From positions 1,612,001-1,676,000 of the forward strand of contig CBDFMN010000003.1 in assembly GCA_965249685.1 (NCBI GenBank): a stretch of 64,000 nt of DNA. The letters run 5' to 3'. The notes beneath the pieces are model-generated. The model ran no database searches. It was not told the origin of the DNA and saw only the letters and a list, made by a program, of their open reading frames with translations. Positions within the stretch are counted from its first letter, which is position 1. Each line of letters opens with the position of its first letter. The translations under genes were made by a program, and so were the position numbers. The stretch comes from RH-AL1 sp965249685. GTDB lineage: Bacteria; Pseudomonadota; Alphaproteobacteria; Rhizobiales; Beijerinckiaceae. Positions 24,272 through 33,462 of the stretch are shown piece after piece.

Positions 24272-26929
24272 GTGACCGCTGACGACCCAAACAAAGTCGG
24301 ACGTTCGGCGCCGCCCATCATGCGGCGCCTCGACCGGCTCGTAGCCCGGGCGCGCGTGGCGCATGGGTGGGAGCGCCTGTGGCGCGCCTGCGTCCCGCTT
24401 CTCGTCGTCGCCGGCCTCTTTCTCTGCGTCTCGTGGCTCGGCCTCTGGCTGGACCTGCCGCATGGCGCGCGCCTGGCGGGCGTCGTGGTCTTTGCCCTCT
24501 TGGGGGCGGCCTCGCTCTTCGGCTTCCGGCACTTGGCGCCGCTCAGCCGGGCTGCCGCACTGAAGCGAATCGACCGGGCGTCCGGATCGGCACACAGACC
24601 GGCCTCGGTGCTGGAGGACACGCTCGCCAACGCCGGGCACGACCCCGGCACAGCCGCCCTCTGGGCGCTGCACCGCCGCCGCGCCGAAGCCCGCGTGGGA
24701 ACGCTGAGGGCGGGCGCGCCCTCGCCGCGCGTCGCCGACCTCGATCGCTTCGCGCTGCGCGCGGGGGTGATCGTCGCGCTGGTCGCCTGCGCCTTCGTCG
24801 CGGGCTCGGAACGCTACGCTCGGGTGGCCGCCGCCTTCGACTGGGGCGTCAGCGGCGCGGACGGTCCGGGTTATCGGCTGGACGCCTGGATCGACCCGCC
24901 GCCCTACACCGGCCGTCCCCCCGCGCTCCTCGATCTCGCCAGCGACGCGGCTCATGACGAAGAACACCCGCTCCGCGTCGAGGCGCCGGCTGGGTCGACC
25001 GTGATCATCCGCTCGTCCGGCGGGACGGCCGACGTGGAGACCAGCGGCCCGCTGCTGCCGCCGCCCAAACATACAGACGCCGACGACAAGGCCGCACCAC
25101 CGAAGCCGGCCGCAGGCGACACGGAGCAGCGCCTGATCCTGCACGGTGACAGCCGCCTGACGCTGCGCCACGGCGGCCTGCTGCGCGGCGCGTTCAGCCT
25201 TGGCGCGGTCGCCGACGGGGCGCCAGTCATCATGCTGCGCGAAATCCCCAAGGCCAATGCCAGGGGCTCCCTGACGCTCGCCTACACGGCGGGTGACGAT
25301 TACGGCGTCTCGGGCGCCGAGGCGCAATTCGTCGCTCCGAAGATCGATGGTGTGCCGGCGCCGGGTCCCTCGCTCGTCGATCCGCCGAAGATGGCGCTAG
25401 CGGTTCCCGTGACGCGCGGCGGCATGGGCGATGCCGAAACGACGGGCGACCTCTCCGAGCATCCCTGGGCCGGAACGCGCGTCACCCTGACGCTCGTCGC
25501 GCGGGACGAGGGTGGCAACGAGGGGCGCAGCGAACCCGTCGAGATCGCGCTGCCGCAGCGGTCCTTCACAAACCCGCTCGCCCGCGCCCTGGTCGAGGAG
25601 CGCCGCGACCTGGTGCTCGATCCCGACCACCACTCGAAGGTGCAGGCGGCGCTAGAAGCCCTGATGATCGACCCCGCCGCCTCCAAGACGGCCACCGGGA
25701 CCTATCTCGGGTTGCGCTTCGCCAGCGACAGCCTGGCTCGTGCCAAGACCAAGACGGATCTCGTGGCGGTTGCCGACTTTCTGTGGGGCATGGCCCTGCA
25801 ACTGGAGAACGGCGACCTGTCTGACGCGGAGCGGGCACTCCGCGACGCGGAGAAGGAACTGCGCGAGGCGATCGACCGCCAAGCGCCGGATACCGAAATC
25901 AAGAAGCTCACAGACAATCTACAAGCGGCGATGGACAAGTTCCTGGGTGAACTCGCCCAGCAGCAGGGGCGCGAGGACAAGCAGCAGGCCGACAGCACGA
26001 AGGCGGGCAAGACCATCTCGCAAAAGCAGCTGCAGGCGCTTCTCGACAAGCTGAAGCAGGCCTCGCGCTCGGGCGACAAGGACGAGGCGAAGAAGGCTTT
26101 GGAGGAGTTGCAGAACCTCCTCGAGAACCTCAAGACCGCCAAGCGCCAGAAGCCCGATCCGAAGGCGCGCGCCATGGCGCAGGCTTTGAACGAACTCGAC
26201 CAGATGACGCGCGATCAGCAGGAGCTGCGCGACGAGACCTTCAAGGAAGGCCAGCAGGGTGCGGAGGAGCCACCGCCACGCGACCCGAACCGCCAGGCGC
26301 AACGCGCCCAGCGTCCGGGCCGGCAGGGTCAACGCCAAGACCCGGGCGACCAGGCGGACGCCAACCCGCAAGCCGGGGAAGACGGCGCGCAGCAGCCCGG
26401 CGCGGGCGGCCAGGACCAGAAGGATGCCCTGCAGAAGCGCCAGAAAGACCTGCACGATCGGCTGGATGCCGTGCAGAAGCGCCTGAAGCAGGCGGGTCAG
26501 GGCCAGGAAGGGCTCGACGACGCGAACCGGGCGATGGGGGGAGCGGAGGACGCCCTAGGAGCGGGTCAGGACGGCCGCAACGAGGCGGTGGACGAGCAGG
26601 GAAAGGCGCTCGACGGCATGCGCAAGGGCGCCAAGAAGCTGGCCGAAGCGATGCAGAAGGGCGAGAACGGCGAAGGCCAGGCCGATTCCGACCAGGCGGG
26701 TCAGGGCGCCAAAGGGTCGCAGCAAGGCCAGCAGACCGGCGACGCGGACCCGCTGGGCCGGCCGCGTGGCGGCAATCCGTTTAACACGACATCCAAATTT
26801 GATCCGCTCGGCGTACCGGCCGCCCAGCGCGCGCAACGCGTGCTGGAGGAATTGCGCCGACGGCTGAGCGACCCGGCGCGCCCGCGCGAAGAGACGGACT
26901 ACTTGGAACGCCTGCTCCGATCATACTGA
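24272..26929 (+). CDS. TIGR02302/DUF4175 large membrane-anchored protein
   Basis: An 885-residue protein with two N-terminal membrane helices at about residues 45-90 and a further hydrophobic segment near 165-185. A long periplasmic or coiled-coil region follows. From residue about 480 it is helical and from about 640 strongly Gln/Gly/Asp/Lys-rich (QKRQKDLHDRLDAVQKRL, many QG and GQ steps). The conserved end VLEELRRRLSDPARP plus TDYLERLLRSY fits TIGR02302, a family of unknown function always next to lysA in Hyphomicrobiales. I use the GTG at 24272; a TTG at 24215 would overlap lysA. Cell-envelope involvement is inferred from topology only. Confidence 0.88.
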   Translation: MTADDPNKVGRSAPPIMRRLDRLVARARVAHGWERLWRACVPLLVVAGLFLCVSWLGLWLDLPHGARLAGVVVFALLGAASLFGFRHLAPLSRAAALKRIDRASGSAHRPASVLEDTLANAGHDPGTAALWALHRRRAEARVGTLRAGAPSPRVADLDRFALRAGVIVALVACAFVAGSERYARVAAAFDWGVSGADGPGYRLDAWIDPPPYTGRPPALLDLASDAAHDEEHPLRVEAPAGSTVIIRSSGGTADVETSGPLLPPPKHTDADDKAAPPKPAAGDTEQRLILHGDSRLTLRHGGLLRGAFSLGAVADGAPVIMLREIPKANARGSLTLAYTAGDDYGVSGAEAQFVAPKIDGVPAPGPSLVDPPKMALAVPVTRGGMGDAETTGDLSEHPWAGTRVTLTLVARDEGGNEGRSEPVEIALPQRSFTNPLARALVEERRDLVLDPDHHSKVQAALEALMIDPAASKTATGTYLGLRFASDSLARAKTKTDLVAVADFLWGMALQLENGDLSDAERALRDAEKELREAIDRQAPDTEIKKLTDNLQAAMDKFLGELAQQQGREDKQQADSTKAGKTISQKQLQALLDKLKQASRSGDKDEAKKALEELQNLLENLKTAKRQKPDPKARAMAQALNELDQMTRDQQELRDETFKEGQQGAEEPPPRDPNRQAQRAQRPGRQGQRQDPGDQADANPQAGEDGAQQPGAGGQDQKDALQKRQKDLHDRLDAVQKRLKQAGQGQEGLDDANRAMGGAEDALGAGQDGRNEAVDEQGKALDGMRKGAKKLAEAMQKGENGEGQADSDQAGQGAKGSQQGQQTGDADPLGRPRGGNPFNTTSKFDPLGVPAAQRAQRVLEELRRRLSDPARPREETDYLERLLRSY

Positions 26930-27020
26930 CGCAAAGGCATAAATTTCGGCGATCTCTACGCCAGGTGCTCACTGCACCTCGCACAGTCTTCGCCTGCCGC
27001 CGCCCATCACTCGAGGTGCC

Positions 27021-27215
27021 ATGCCGCATTTTTCCGACAGTATCCTCGTGGCCGTCGCGGTCGGCGCCGTGGCGGTCGTGCTCTTTCTCGGCCTTGGGAA
27101 CATGATGCGAGGCGGCAGCCCCAACCTGTCGCAAAAGCTGATGCGCTGGCGCATCGGGCTGCAGTTCGTCGCGATCGTCGTTATAATGGGAGTCCTGTTC
27201 TTCCGGCACACGTGA
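27021..27215 (+). CDS. Twin-transmembrane (HIG1-like) small membrane protein
   Basis: A 64-residue protein with two membrane helices (about residues 8-25 and 44-60) joined by a basic loop NMMRGGSPNLSQKLMRWRIG. This is the alphaproteobacterial twin-transmembrane/HIG1-like pattern (SxxLMRxRxxLQ), related to mitochondrial HIG1 proteins that associate with cytochrome oxidase. Its stop is 13 bases before the adenosyltransferase gene, a conserved pairing in the order. Function in this organism is not known. Confidence 0.85.
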   Translation: MPHFSDSILVAVAVGAVAVVLFLGLGNMMRGGSPNLSQKLMRWRIGLQFVAIVVIMGVLFFRHT

Positions 27216-27228
27216 GGCGCGCGGCACC

Positions 27229-27831
27229 ATGGTCGTCTTAAACCGCATCTATACCAGGACCGGCGATGCCGGGACGACAGCGCTCGGCAACGGCGAACGC
27301 CGGCCGAAGGACGACCTCCGCATCGAGACATACGGCACGGTGGACGAGGCCAACAGCGCGATCGGTCTGGCGCGCCTGTCGACCGCCGCTCATCCGGCGC
27401 TTCTGGAGCTCGACGCCATGCTCCTGCACGTCCAGAATGATATGTTCGATCTCGGCGCGGACCTCTGCACGCCCGACCGAGGCGAGCCGCTGGGCTACGA
27501 GCCGCTGCGCATCGTCGACGCGCAGGTCGAGCGGCTGGAGACGGATATCGATGCGCTCAACGAGGCGCTGAAGCCTTTGCGCTCCTTTGTCCTTCCCGGG
27601 GGCACTCCGGCTGCCGCCGCGCTGCATCTGGCGCGGACGGTCGCCCGCCGCGCCGAACGCCTGCTGGTCAGCCTCGGCTCCGTGCCGGAGGAGCCCGTCG
27701 GCGCGCCCACCCTGAAATACCTCAATCGCTTGTCCGACTTCCTCTTCGTCGCGGCGCGTTACGCCAACCATCGATCGGGCGATGGCGACGTCCTGTGGGT
27801 GCCGGGCAAGTACCGATCGAAGGAAGGCTGA
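27229..27831 (+). CDS. pduO: PduO-type cob(I)alamin adenosyltransferase
   Basis: A 200-residue ATP:cob(I)alamin adenosyltransferase of the PduO (not CobA/BtuR) type, forming the upper ligand of coenzyme B12. The N-terminal ATP loop IYTRTGDAGTTALGNGERRP, followed by YGTVDEANSAIGLARL and later LPGGTPAAAALHLARTVARRAER, defines the family. It probably supplies adenosylcobalamin to B12-dependent mutases or ribonucleotide reductase; none is in the window. It forms a short unit with the preceding twin-transmembrane gene and is followed by a promoter for etfBA. Confidence 0.94.
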   Translation: MVVLNRIYTRTGDAGTTALGNGERRPKDDLRIETYGTVDEANSAIGLARLSTAAHPALLELDAMLLHVQNDMFDLGADLCTPDRGEPLGYEPLRIVDAQVERLETDIDALNEALKPLRSFVLPGGTPAAAALHLARTVARRAERLLVSLGSVPEEPVGAPTLKYLNRLSDFLFVAARYANHRSGDGDVLWVPGKYRSKEG

Positions 27832-27906
27832 CACCGCGTCCCGCGTTCGCGGCGGTCGTGAGCGCGGGCCTGAGCCCCAGGGCCCTGACTCACCCTGGCG
27901 GTCGCG

Positions 27907-27934
27907 TTGACTTGGTCTTTCACCCTGCTAACAC
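27907..27934 (+). promoter_or_regulatory. Sigma-70 type promoter of etfBA
   Basis: TTGACT (27907-27912) and TAACAC (27929-27934) are 16 bases apart, a good alphaproteobacterial housekeeping promoter. It lies 49 bases before the etfB start, in the 152-base gap after the adenosyltransferase gene, so etfBA can be expressed independently. Confidence 0.55.
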
Positions 27935-27983
27935 ACGGCCTCGGCGAGCCCGCGGCTCCTGCCGTCCTCATGGAGCGCTCGTT

Positions 27984-28736
27984 TTGAAAGTTCTGGTCCC
28001 GGTCAAGCGCGTCGTCGACTACAATGTGAAGATCAGGGTCAAGGACGACGGCTCGGGCATCGAGCTCGCCAACATGAAGATGTCGATGAACCCGTTCGAC
28101 GAGATCGCTATCGAAGAGGCGCTGCGGCTGCGCGAGGCCGGCGTTGCGACGGAGGTGGTCATCGTCTCGGTGGGGCCGCAGCAGGCGACCGAGACGGTCC
28201 GCAATGGGCTGAGCATGGGCGCGGACCGCGGCATTCTCGTCAAGACCGACGCGGGGATCGAGCCGCTGGCGGTGGCCAAGATCCTAAAGGGCGTCGTCGA
28301 GGCAGAGGCGCCGGGCCTCGTCATCTGCGGCAAGCAGGCGATCGACGACGATTGCAATCAAACGGGCCAGATGCTCGCCGCCCTGCTCGGCTGGGGCCAG
28401 GGCACCTTCGCCTCCAAGCTGGTGGTTGCGGGCGGACGCGCGGAGGTGACCCGCGAGGTCGACGGCGGCGCGCAGACGATCAGCCTCAAACTTCCAGCGG
28501 TCGTCACCGCCGACCTGCGCCTCAACGAGCCGCGCTACGCCTCCCTGCCCAACATCATGAAAGCCAAAAAGAAGCCGATCGCCGAGACGACGCCGGCCGA
28601 CTACGGCGTCGATCCCGCCCCGCGCCTCGCAATTCTCAAGACCGTCGCGCCGGCGACGCGCAAGTCGGGGATCCGCGTCACCGACGTGGAGGACCTCGTC
28701 GGCAGGCTCCGCAATGAGGCCGGGGTGCTGTCATGA
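27984..28736 (+). CDS. etfB: Electron transfer flavoprotein beta subunit
   Basis: A 250-residue ETF beta subunit. With EtfA it accepts electrons from acyl-CoA and other flavin dehydrogenases and passes them to ETF:quinone oxidoreductase. The N-terminus KVLVPVKRVVDYNVKIRVK is diagnostic, as is GSGIELANMKMSMNPFDEIA; the AMP-binding region CGKQAIDDDCNQTGQM is present. No ATG is available at the family start, so the TTG at 27984 is used; GGAG lies eight bases before it. The stop overlaps etfA in ATGA. Confidence 0.95.
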   Translation: MKVLVPVKRVVDYNVKIRVKDDGSGIELANMKMSMNPFDEIAIEEALRLREAGVATEVVIVSVGPQQATETVRNGLSMGADRGILVKTDAGIEPLAVAKILKGVVEAEAPGLVICGKQAIDDDCNQTGQMLAALLGWGQGTFASKLVVAGGRAEVTREVDGGAQTISLKLPAVVTADLRLNEPRYASLPNIMKAKKKPIAETTPADYGVDPAPRLAILKTVAPATRKSGIRVTDVEDLVGRLRNEAGVLS

Positions 28737-29677
28737 CCACCCTCCTTCTTGCGGAAGTGCAGGATGGCGTCTTGCTGGACGTTACCGCCAAGGCGCTCAC
28801 CGCCGCACAGGCACTCGGATCGCCGGTGCACGTTCTCGTTGCCGGCGCGAACGTGGGCGCCGCCGCCAAGGCCGCTGCCGCCTACCAGGGGATCGAGAAG
28901 GTGCTCGCCGCCGACGATCCCGCCCTCGCCGACGGCCTCGCGGAAACGGTTGCCGCCCTGCTGGTCAAGCTGGCGCCGGCCTATGGCGCGATCGTCGCGG
29001 GCGCAACCGCCTCGGCCAAGAATATCCTGCCACGCGTCGCCGCATTGCTCGACGTGATGCAGGTGTCGGACGTCATCGCAATCGTCGCGCCCGACACGTT
29101 CGAGCGGCCAGTCTACGCCGGTAGCGCGATCCAGACGGTGCGATCGAGCGATCCGATCAAGGTCGTGACGGTGCGAACCGCCTCGTTCGCCGCCGCCGCG
29201 ACAGGCGACGGCGCGGTGCCGATCGAGGCCGTCTCAGGCGCCGCCGATCCAGGCCTGTCGATCTTCAAGGGAGCGGTGCTCGCCAAGTCGGAGCGCCCCG
29301 ATCTTTCCGGCGCTAAGATCATCGTCTCCGGCGGTCGCGCGATTGGCAACGCGGACAATTTCGGCAAAATCCTCCTGCCGCTCGCCGATGTGCTCGGCGC
29401 GGCTGTCGGCGCCTCGCGCGCGGCGGTCGACGCTGGCTACGCGCCCAACGACTGGCAGGTCGGGCAGACCGGAAAGATCGTCGCGCCCGACCTCTACATC
29501 GCGGTCGGCATTTCTGGCGCCATCCAGCACCTCGCCGGCATGAAGGACTCTCGGGTGATCGTCGCCATCAACCAGGATGAGGAGGCGCCGATCCTGCAGA
29601 TCGCCGACTACAGCCTGGTGGGCGACCTTTTCGCAATCGTGCCGGCGCTGACGGAGGCGCTCGGCAAGAAAGGGTGA
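28733..29677 (+). CDS. etfA: Electron transfer flavoprotein alpha subunit
   Basis: A 314-residue ETF alpha subunit, carrying the FAD. The C-terminal FAD domain shows VSGGRAIGNADNFG, GASRAAVDAGYAPNDWQVGQ, TGKIVAPDLYIAVGISGAIQ and the end INQDEEAPILQIADYSLVGD, all conserved. It starts inside the last codons of etfB (ATGA overlap), ensuring equal subunit synthesis. It is followed after 145 bases by 3-hydroxybutyryl-CoA dehydrogenase, a frequent arrangement that ties ETF to fatty-acid or polyhydroxybutyrate-linked oxidation. Confidence 0.96.
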   Translation: MTTLLLAEVQDGVLLDVTAKALTAAQALGSPVHVLVAGANVGAAAKAAAAYQGIEKVLAADDPALADGLAETVAALLVKLAPAYGAIVAGATASAKNILPRVAALLDVMQVSDVIAIVAPDTFERPVYAGSAIQTVRSSDPIKVVTVRTASFAAAATGDGAVPIEAVSGAADPGLSIFKGAVLAKSERPDLSGAKIIVSGGRAIGNADNFGKILLPLADVLGAAVGASRAAVDAGYAPNDWQVGQTGKIVAPDLYIAVGISGAIQHLAGMKDSRVIVAINQDEEAPILQIADYSLVGDLFAIVPALTEALGKKG

Positions 29678-29707
29678 CGCAGGCGCGTAAACCTTGAGCG
29701 AAGCTTC

Positions 29708-29733
29708 CCGAGGAAATTGATTCTATTCCTCGG
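29708..29733. promoter_or_regulatory. Perfect inverted repeat between etfA and hbd
   Basis: CCGAGGAA (29708-29715) and TTCCTCGG (29726-29733) form a perfect eight-base dyad around a ten-base AT-rich centre. No T-run follows on either side, so it is a weak candidate for a terminator and may be an operator for the downstream 3-hydroxybutyryl-CoA dehydrogenase gene, 89 bases away. Confidence 0.4.
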
Positions 29734-29822
29734 TAAGATCCGTTAGATCAACAAGACGGCATCCGCCCCTTTCGCCCGGGAGCACGCACTCGGCGGAGGG
29801 ACATGCAAACCGGGTCGAAGCC

Positions 29823-30698
29823 ATGAATATTCAAAAGGTCGGCGTCGTCGGTGCAGGACAGATGGGAGCGGGCATCGCGCAGGTCTGCGCCCTTGCCGGC
29901 CTCGACGTGGTCCTGAATGACGTCAGCGACGAGCGCATCGGGGCTGGCCTGGCCTGGATCTCCGGCGCCTACGGGAAGCTCGTCGAGAAAAAGCAGCTCG
30001 AGGAGCACGTGGTCGACACCGCCCTGCGGCGGATCACAGCGGCGCACGACTACGCGGCCTTTGCCGATTGCGACCTCGTCATCGAGGCGGCTTCGGAGAA
30101 CGAGGCGGTCAAGCGCAAGATCTTCGCCGCGATCTGCCCCTCTCTGAAGCCCGAGGCGATGCTCGCCTCCAACACATCGTCGATCTCCATCACCCGGCTC
30201 GCCTCGGTCACGGACCGGCCGGAGCGGTTCATCGGCATCCACTTCATGAATCCGGTCTACAAGATGCAGCTCGTGGAGCTGATCCGCGGCATCGCGACCG
30301 AGGACGTGACCTTCGAGGCGGCCAAGGCGCTCATCGTGCGCCTCAACAAGGTCGCGACGGTCTCGGAGGATTTTCCGGCTTTCATCGTCAACCGCATCCT
30401 GCTGCCGATGATCAACGAGGCGATCTATACGCTCTACGAGGGTGTCGGTTCGGTCGAGTCGATCGATACCGCCATGCGGCTCGGCGCCAACCACCCGATG
30501 GGACCGCTGCAGCTCGCCGACTTCATCGGCCTCGATACGCTGCTGTCGGTCATCCAGGTGTTGCACGAGGGGCTTGCCGACTCGAAGTACCGCCCCTGCC
30601 CGCTCCTGGTAAAGTATGTCGAAGCCGGCTGGCTCGGCCGCAAGACGCAGCGCGGGTTCTACGACTACCGCAGCGGTACGCCGGTCCCGACGCGATAA
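29823..30698 (+). CDS. hbd: 3-hydroxybutyryl-CoA dehydrogenase
   Basis: A 291-residue NAD(P)-dependent dehydrogenase interconverting 3-hydroxybutyryl-CoA and acetoacetyl-CoA. The Rossmann motif VGAGQMGAGIAQVCALAG (Gly10, Gly12, Gly15) is at the N-terminus. The catalytic dyad lies in IGIHFMNPVYKMQLVELI (His) and the following Glu. The 3HCDH C-terminal domain contains NRILLPMINEAIYTLYEG and HPMGPLQLADFIGLD. It is the single-domain bacterial type (PaaH2/Hbd), not a fused FadB. Downstream of etfBA it suits beta-oxidation or polyhydroxybutyrate turnover. It is convergent with the ABC exporter, nine bases away. Confidence 0.93.
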   Translation: MNIQKVGVVGAGQMGAGIAQVCALAGLDVVLNDVSDERIGAGLAWISGAYGKLVEKKQLEEHVVDTALRRITAAHDYAAFADCDLVIEAASENEAVKRKIFAAICPSLKPEAMLASNTSSISITRLASVTDRPERFIGIHFMNPVYKMQLVELIRGIATEDVTFEAAKALIVRLNKVATVSEDFPAFIVNRILLPMINEAIYTLYEGVGSVESIDTAMRLGANHPMGPLQLADFIGLDTLLSVIQVLHEGLADSKYRPCPLLVKYVEAGWLGRKTQRGFYDYRSGTPVPTR

Positions 30699-30707
30699 TC
30701 GCTTTCG

Positions 30708-32531
30708 TCACTCGGCGGCCGTGCGCCCGCCGGCCATCGCGTCGGCTCCGGTCTCGAATTGGAGCCGCGCGAGCCGGGCGTAAAGGCCGTCCTTCGCCAC
30801 CAAACCGCGGTGCGTCCCCTCTTCGACGATCCGGCCGCCCTCCATGACCAGGATGCGATCGGCCTTGAGCACGGTGGCGAGGCGATGGGCAATGACGAGC
30901 GTCGTGCGCGTCGCCATCAGCGTTTCAAGAGCGCGCTGGACGAGGATTTCGTTCTCGGCATCGAGTGCGGACGTGGCCTCGTCGAGGAGCAGGACCGGCG
31001 CGCTCTGGAGGAGCGCACGGGCGATGGCGAGCCGTTGGCGCTGGCCGCCCGAGAGCGTGACCCCCCGTTCGCCGAGCATCGTCGCATAGCCTTGGGGCAA
31101 CCGGCCGACGAACTCGTCCGCCGCAGCCTGCACCGCGGCGCGGTGCACCGCCCTATCATCGGCTTCCGGCATGCCATAGCGAATATTGTCGGCCACGCTG
31201 GCCCCAAAGATCACGGGATCCTGCGGGACGCTCCTGATGTGGTGGCGCAGCTCGGCAGGGTCGAGCGTCCGCACGTCGACGCCGTCGTACAGGATACGGC
31301 CGCCCTGCGGGTCGTAGAACCGCAGCAGGAGCTGGAACACGGTCGTCTTACCCGCGCCCGAGGGACCGACGAGGGCGACCGTCTCGCCCGGCGCCACGCT
31401 TAAGGAGAGCCCGTGCAGGGAGCGCTCGTCGCTGCGGGTCGGATAGGAGAAATCGACGGCCTCGAAGGCGATTGTGCCGCGTGGAGCGGCAGGCAATCGC
31501 TGCGCCGCCTTCGTCGCACCGATCACGGGCGACACGGCAAGAAGTTCGCCGATGCGTCCGGCAGCGCCGGTAGCGGTCGACACCTCGTTCCAAACCTCGC
31601 TCAACTGTCCGAGCGAGCTCGCGCCGAGCACGGCATAGAGGACGAATTGCGAGAGATGGCCGCCGGTCATGCGGCCGAGCAGCACGTCCTGGGCACCGAG
31701 CCACAGCACGCCGACGACGCTGGAGAAGACGAGGAGGATGATGACCGCCGTTAGGACGCCGCGCGCGGCTGTCGCCCGCCGCGCCGCCTCATAGGCTTCC
31801 TCGACATCGGCGCGGAAACGCCGTGCGGTTCCAGCCTCGGCGTTGTAGGCCTGCATGGTGCGCACGGCGCCGAGGCTCTCGGCGGCATAGGCGGTCGCCT
31901 CGGCCAAAGTGTCCTGCGCTGCGCGTGCGCGCGCGCGCACGGTGCGGCCGGAGGCGACCAGCGGCAACACGACCGCCGGGAGGACAAGCAACACGAAGGC
32001 CGACAGTTTGGGGCTCGTCGCGACCATGAGGCCGACGGCGCCGACGAAAAGGAACAGGTTGCGCAAAGCCAGCGAGGCGGAGGAGCCGAAGGCCGACTTC
32101 ATCTGCGTCGTGTCGGCGGTGAGGCGGGAGACGAGTTCGCCGATGCGCGCCGTGTCGTAGAAGGCGGCGTCGAGCCGGGTCAGGTGGGTGAAAACGTCCG
32201 AGCGCAGGTCGGCGACGATCCGCTCGCCCAGGGTCATCACGAAGAAGTAGCGGGCCCCCGACGCGGCGGCGAGGACCACCACGACCGCGATCATCGCGAT
32301 GAAATAGGAATTGATGAGCCCGGCGCTGCCACGCGAAAAGCCGAAGTCCACGATGCGGCGGATCGCCATCGGGACGACCAGAGTCGCGGCCGAGGCCAGC
32401 GTCAGCGAGACGACCGCGCCGACGATACGACCCCTGTAGCGCAGCGCGTAGGGAAGGATGCGCAGGAGAGGACGCAAGCTCGGCTTGCGCTTCGCGAGGG
32501 GGCCAGGTTCGATCAGGACAGCATCGGTCAT
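30708..32531 (-). CDS. ABC exporter, fused permease and ATPase (ABCB type)
   Basis: A 607-residue half-transporter of the MsbA/ABCB group working as a homodimer in the inner membrane. Residues about 25-320 hold six membrane helices; residues about 350-590 are the nucleotide-binding domain. It shows Walker A GPSGAGKTTVFQLL, the signature LSGGQRQRLAIARALL, Walker B VLLLDEATSALD and the H-loop VIAHRL. A Q-loop SVPQDPVIFGASV is present. The C-terminus RLQFETGADAMAGGRTAAE resembles alphaproteobacterial exporters often annotated as ABC transporter transmembrane proteins. The substrate (lipid, drug or peptide) cannot be told. It is a single gene. Confidence 0.9.
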   Translation of the reverse strand: MTDAVLIEPGPLAKRKPSLRPLLRILPYALRYRGRIVGAVVSLTLASAATLVVPMAIRRIVDFGFSRGSAGLINSYFIAMIAVVVVLAAASGARYFFVMTLGERIVADLRSDVFTHLTRLDAAFYDTARIGELVSRLTADTTQMKSAFGSSASLALRNLFLFVGAVGLMVATSPKLSAFVLLVLPAVVLPLVASGRTVRARARAAQDTLAEATAYAAESLGAVRTMQAYNAEAGTARRFRADVEEAYEAARRATAARGVLTAVIILLVFSSVVGVLWLGAQDVLLGRMTGGHLSQFVLYAVLGASSLGQLSEVWNEVSTATGAAGRIGELLAVSPVIGATKAAQRLPAAPRGTIAFEAVDFSYPTRSDERSLHGLSLSVAPGETVALVGPSGAGKTTVFQLLLRFYDPQGGRILYDGVDVRTLDPAELRHHIRSVPQDPVIFGASVADNIRYGMPEADDRAVHRAAVQAAADEFVGRLPQGYATMLGERGVTLSGGQRQRLAIARALLQSAPVLLLDEATSALDAENEILVQRALETLMATRTTLVIAHRLATVLKADRILVMEGGRIVEEGTHRGLVAKDGLYARLARLQFETGADAMAGGRTAAE

Positions 32532-32609
32532 TGGAAACTTATAGGGTGGGCGCGGTGCAATATCGATCTTTCTGTCACGGCCGCGCCGCGGCGGGTGGCC
32601 GCCCTGGCA

Positions 32610-33383
32610 TCAGCCGCGGCGGCCGCTCAGCGGATTGTCCGGATCCCAGGCGTAACGCAGCGTCTCGAAGCGCATGGCCATCGCGTCGATGAGGAGCAGC
32701 CGGCCGACCAGGCCCTCGCCGAAGCCGACCACTTCGCGGATCACCTCCATAGCCATCATGGCGCCAAGCGTACCGGTGAGGGCGCCGAGCACGCCGGCCT
32801 CCGTGCAGCTCGGCACGCTGCCTTCCGGCGGGGCTTCGGGAAACAGGCAGCGGTAGGTCGGGTTGGGCTCGCCGGAGGCTGCCATCTCGAACGGCCGCAG
32901 CGTGGTGAGCGAGGCGTCGAAGGCGCCCACGGCGGCCGTCACCAGCGGCTTGGCTTCGTGGAAGCAGGCGTCAGAGACGGCGTAGCGCGCGGCGAAGTTG
33001 TCCGAGCCGTCGGCGACGATGTCGTAGCGATGCACGAGGTCGCGGGCATTGGCTTGGGTGAGCCGAACCGGCACGGGCTCGACCCTCACGTGCGGGTTGA
33101 GCCGGTGGATGGCGTCGACGGCGCTCTCGACCTTCGGTCGCCCGACGTCGGGGGTGCCGTGGATCACCTGGCGCTGGAGGTTGGACAACGAGACATGGTC
33201 GTCGTCCACCACGCCGATCGTGCCGACCCCGGCGGCGGCAAGGTATTGCAGCAACGGCGCGCCGAGGCCGCCGGCACCGATCACCAGCACGCGTGCTGCC
33301 TGGAGCTTGTTCTGGCCGGGGCCTCCGACCCCGTGCAGGACGATATGGCGGGCGTAGCGCTCGATCTCTTGCGGGCTCAGCAT
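32610..33383 (-). CDS. MoeB/ThiF/HesA-family adenylyltransferase
   Basis: A 257-residue E1-like enzyme that adenylates the C-terminal glycine of a ubiquitin-fold sulfur carrier (MoaD or ThiS). Seen: LSPQEIERYARHIVLHGVGG, the nucleotide loop VIGAGGLGAPLLQYLAAAGV, DDDHVSLSNLQRQVIHG, the DGSDNFAARYAVSDAC block and the cysteine of PSCTEAGVLGALTG. The zinc-binding tetrad of E. coli MoeB is incomplete: the sequence has TYRC instead of CYxC, and the C-terminal CxxC pair is missing. The ATG at 33383 begins the family core. No moaD or thiS is nearby, so the partner is unknown. Confidence 0.86.
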   Translation of the reverse strand: MLSPQEIERYARHIVLHGVGGPGQNKLQAARVLVIGAGGLGAPLLQYLAAAGVGTIGVVDDDHVSLSNLQRQVIHGTPDVGRPKVESAVDAIHRLNPHVRVEPVPVRLTQANARDLVHRYDIVADGSDNFAARYAVSDACFHEAKPLVTAAVGAFDASLTTLRPFEMAASGEPNPTYRCLFPEAPPEGSVPSCTEAGVLGALTGTLGAMMAMEVIREVVGFGEGLVGRLLLIDAMAMRFETLRYAWDPDNPLSGRRG

Positions 33384-33462
33384 GGCGTCGGTGTAGCCGA
33401 TGCCGCCGTCGCCCGGAAGGTGAGGCTTGGAAGATCGCCCGCGCTGATCCAAGGAGGGGCGC

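Noticed and set aside
22893..24290. 465-codon open frame antisense to lysA
   Set aside because: It is the complement of a conserved PLP enzyme with no recognisable domain and no ribosome site.
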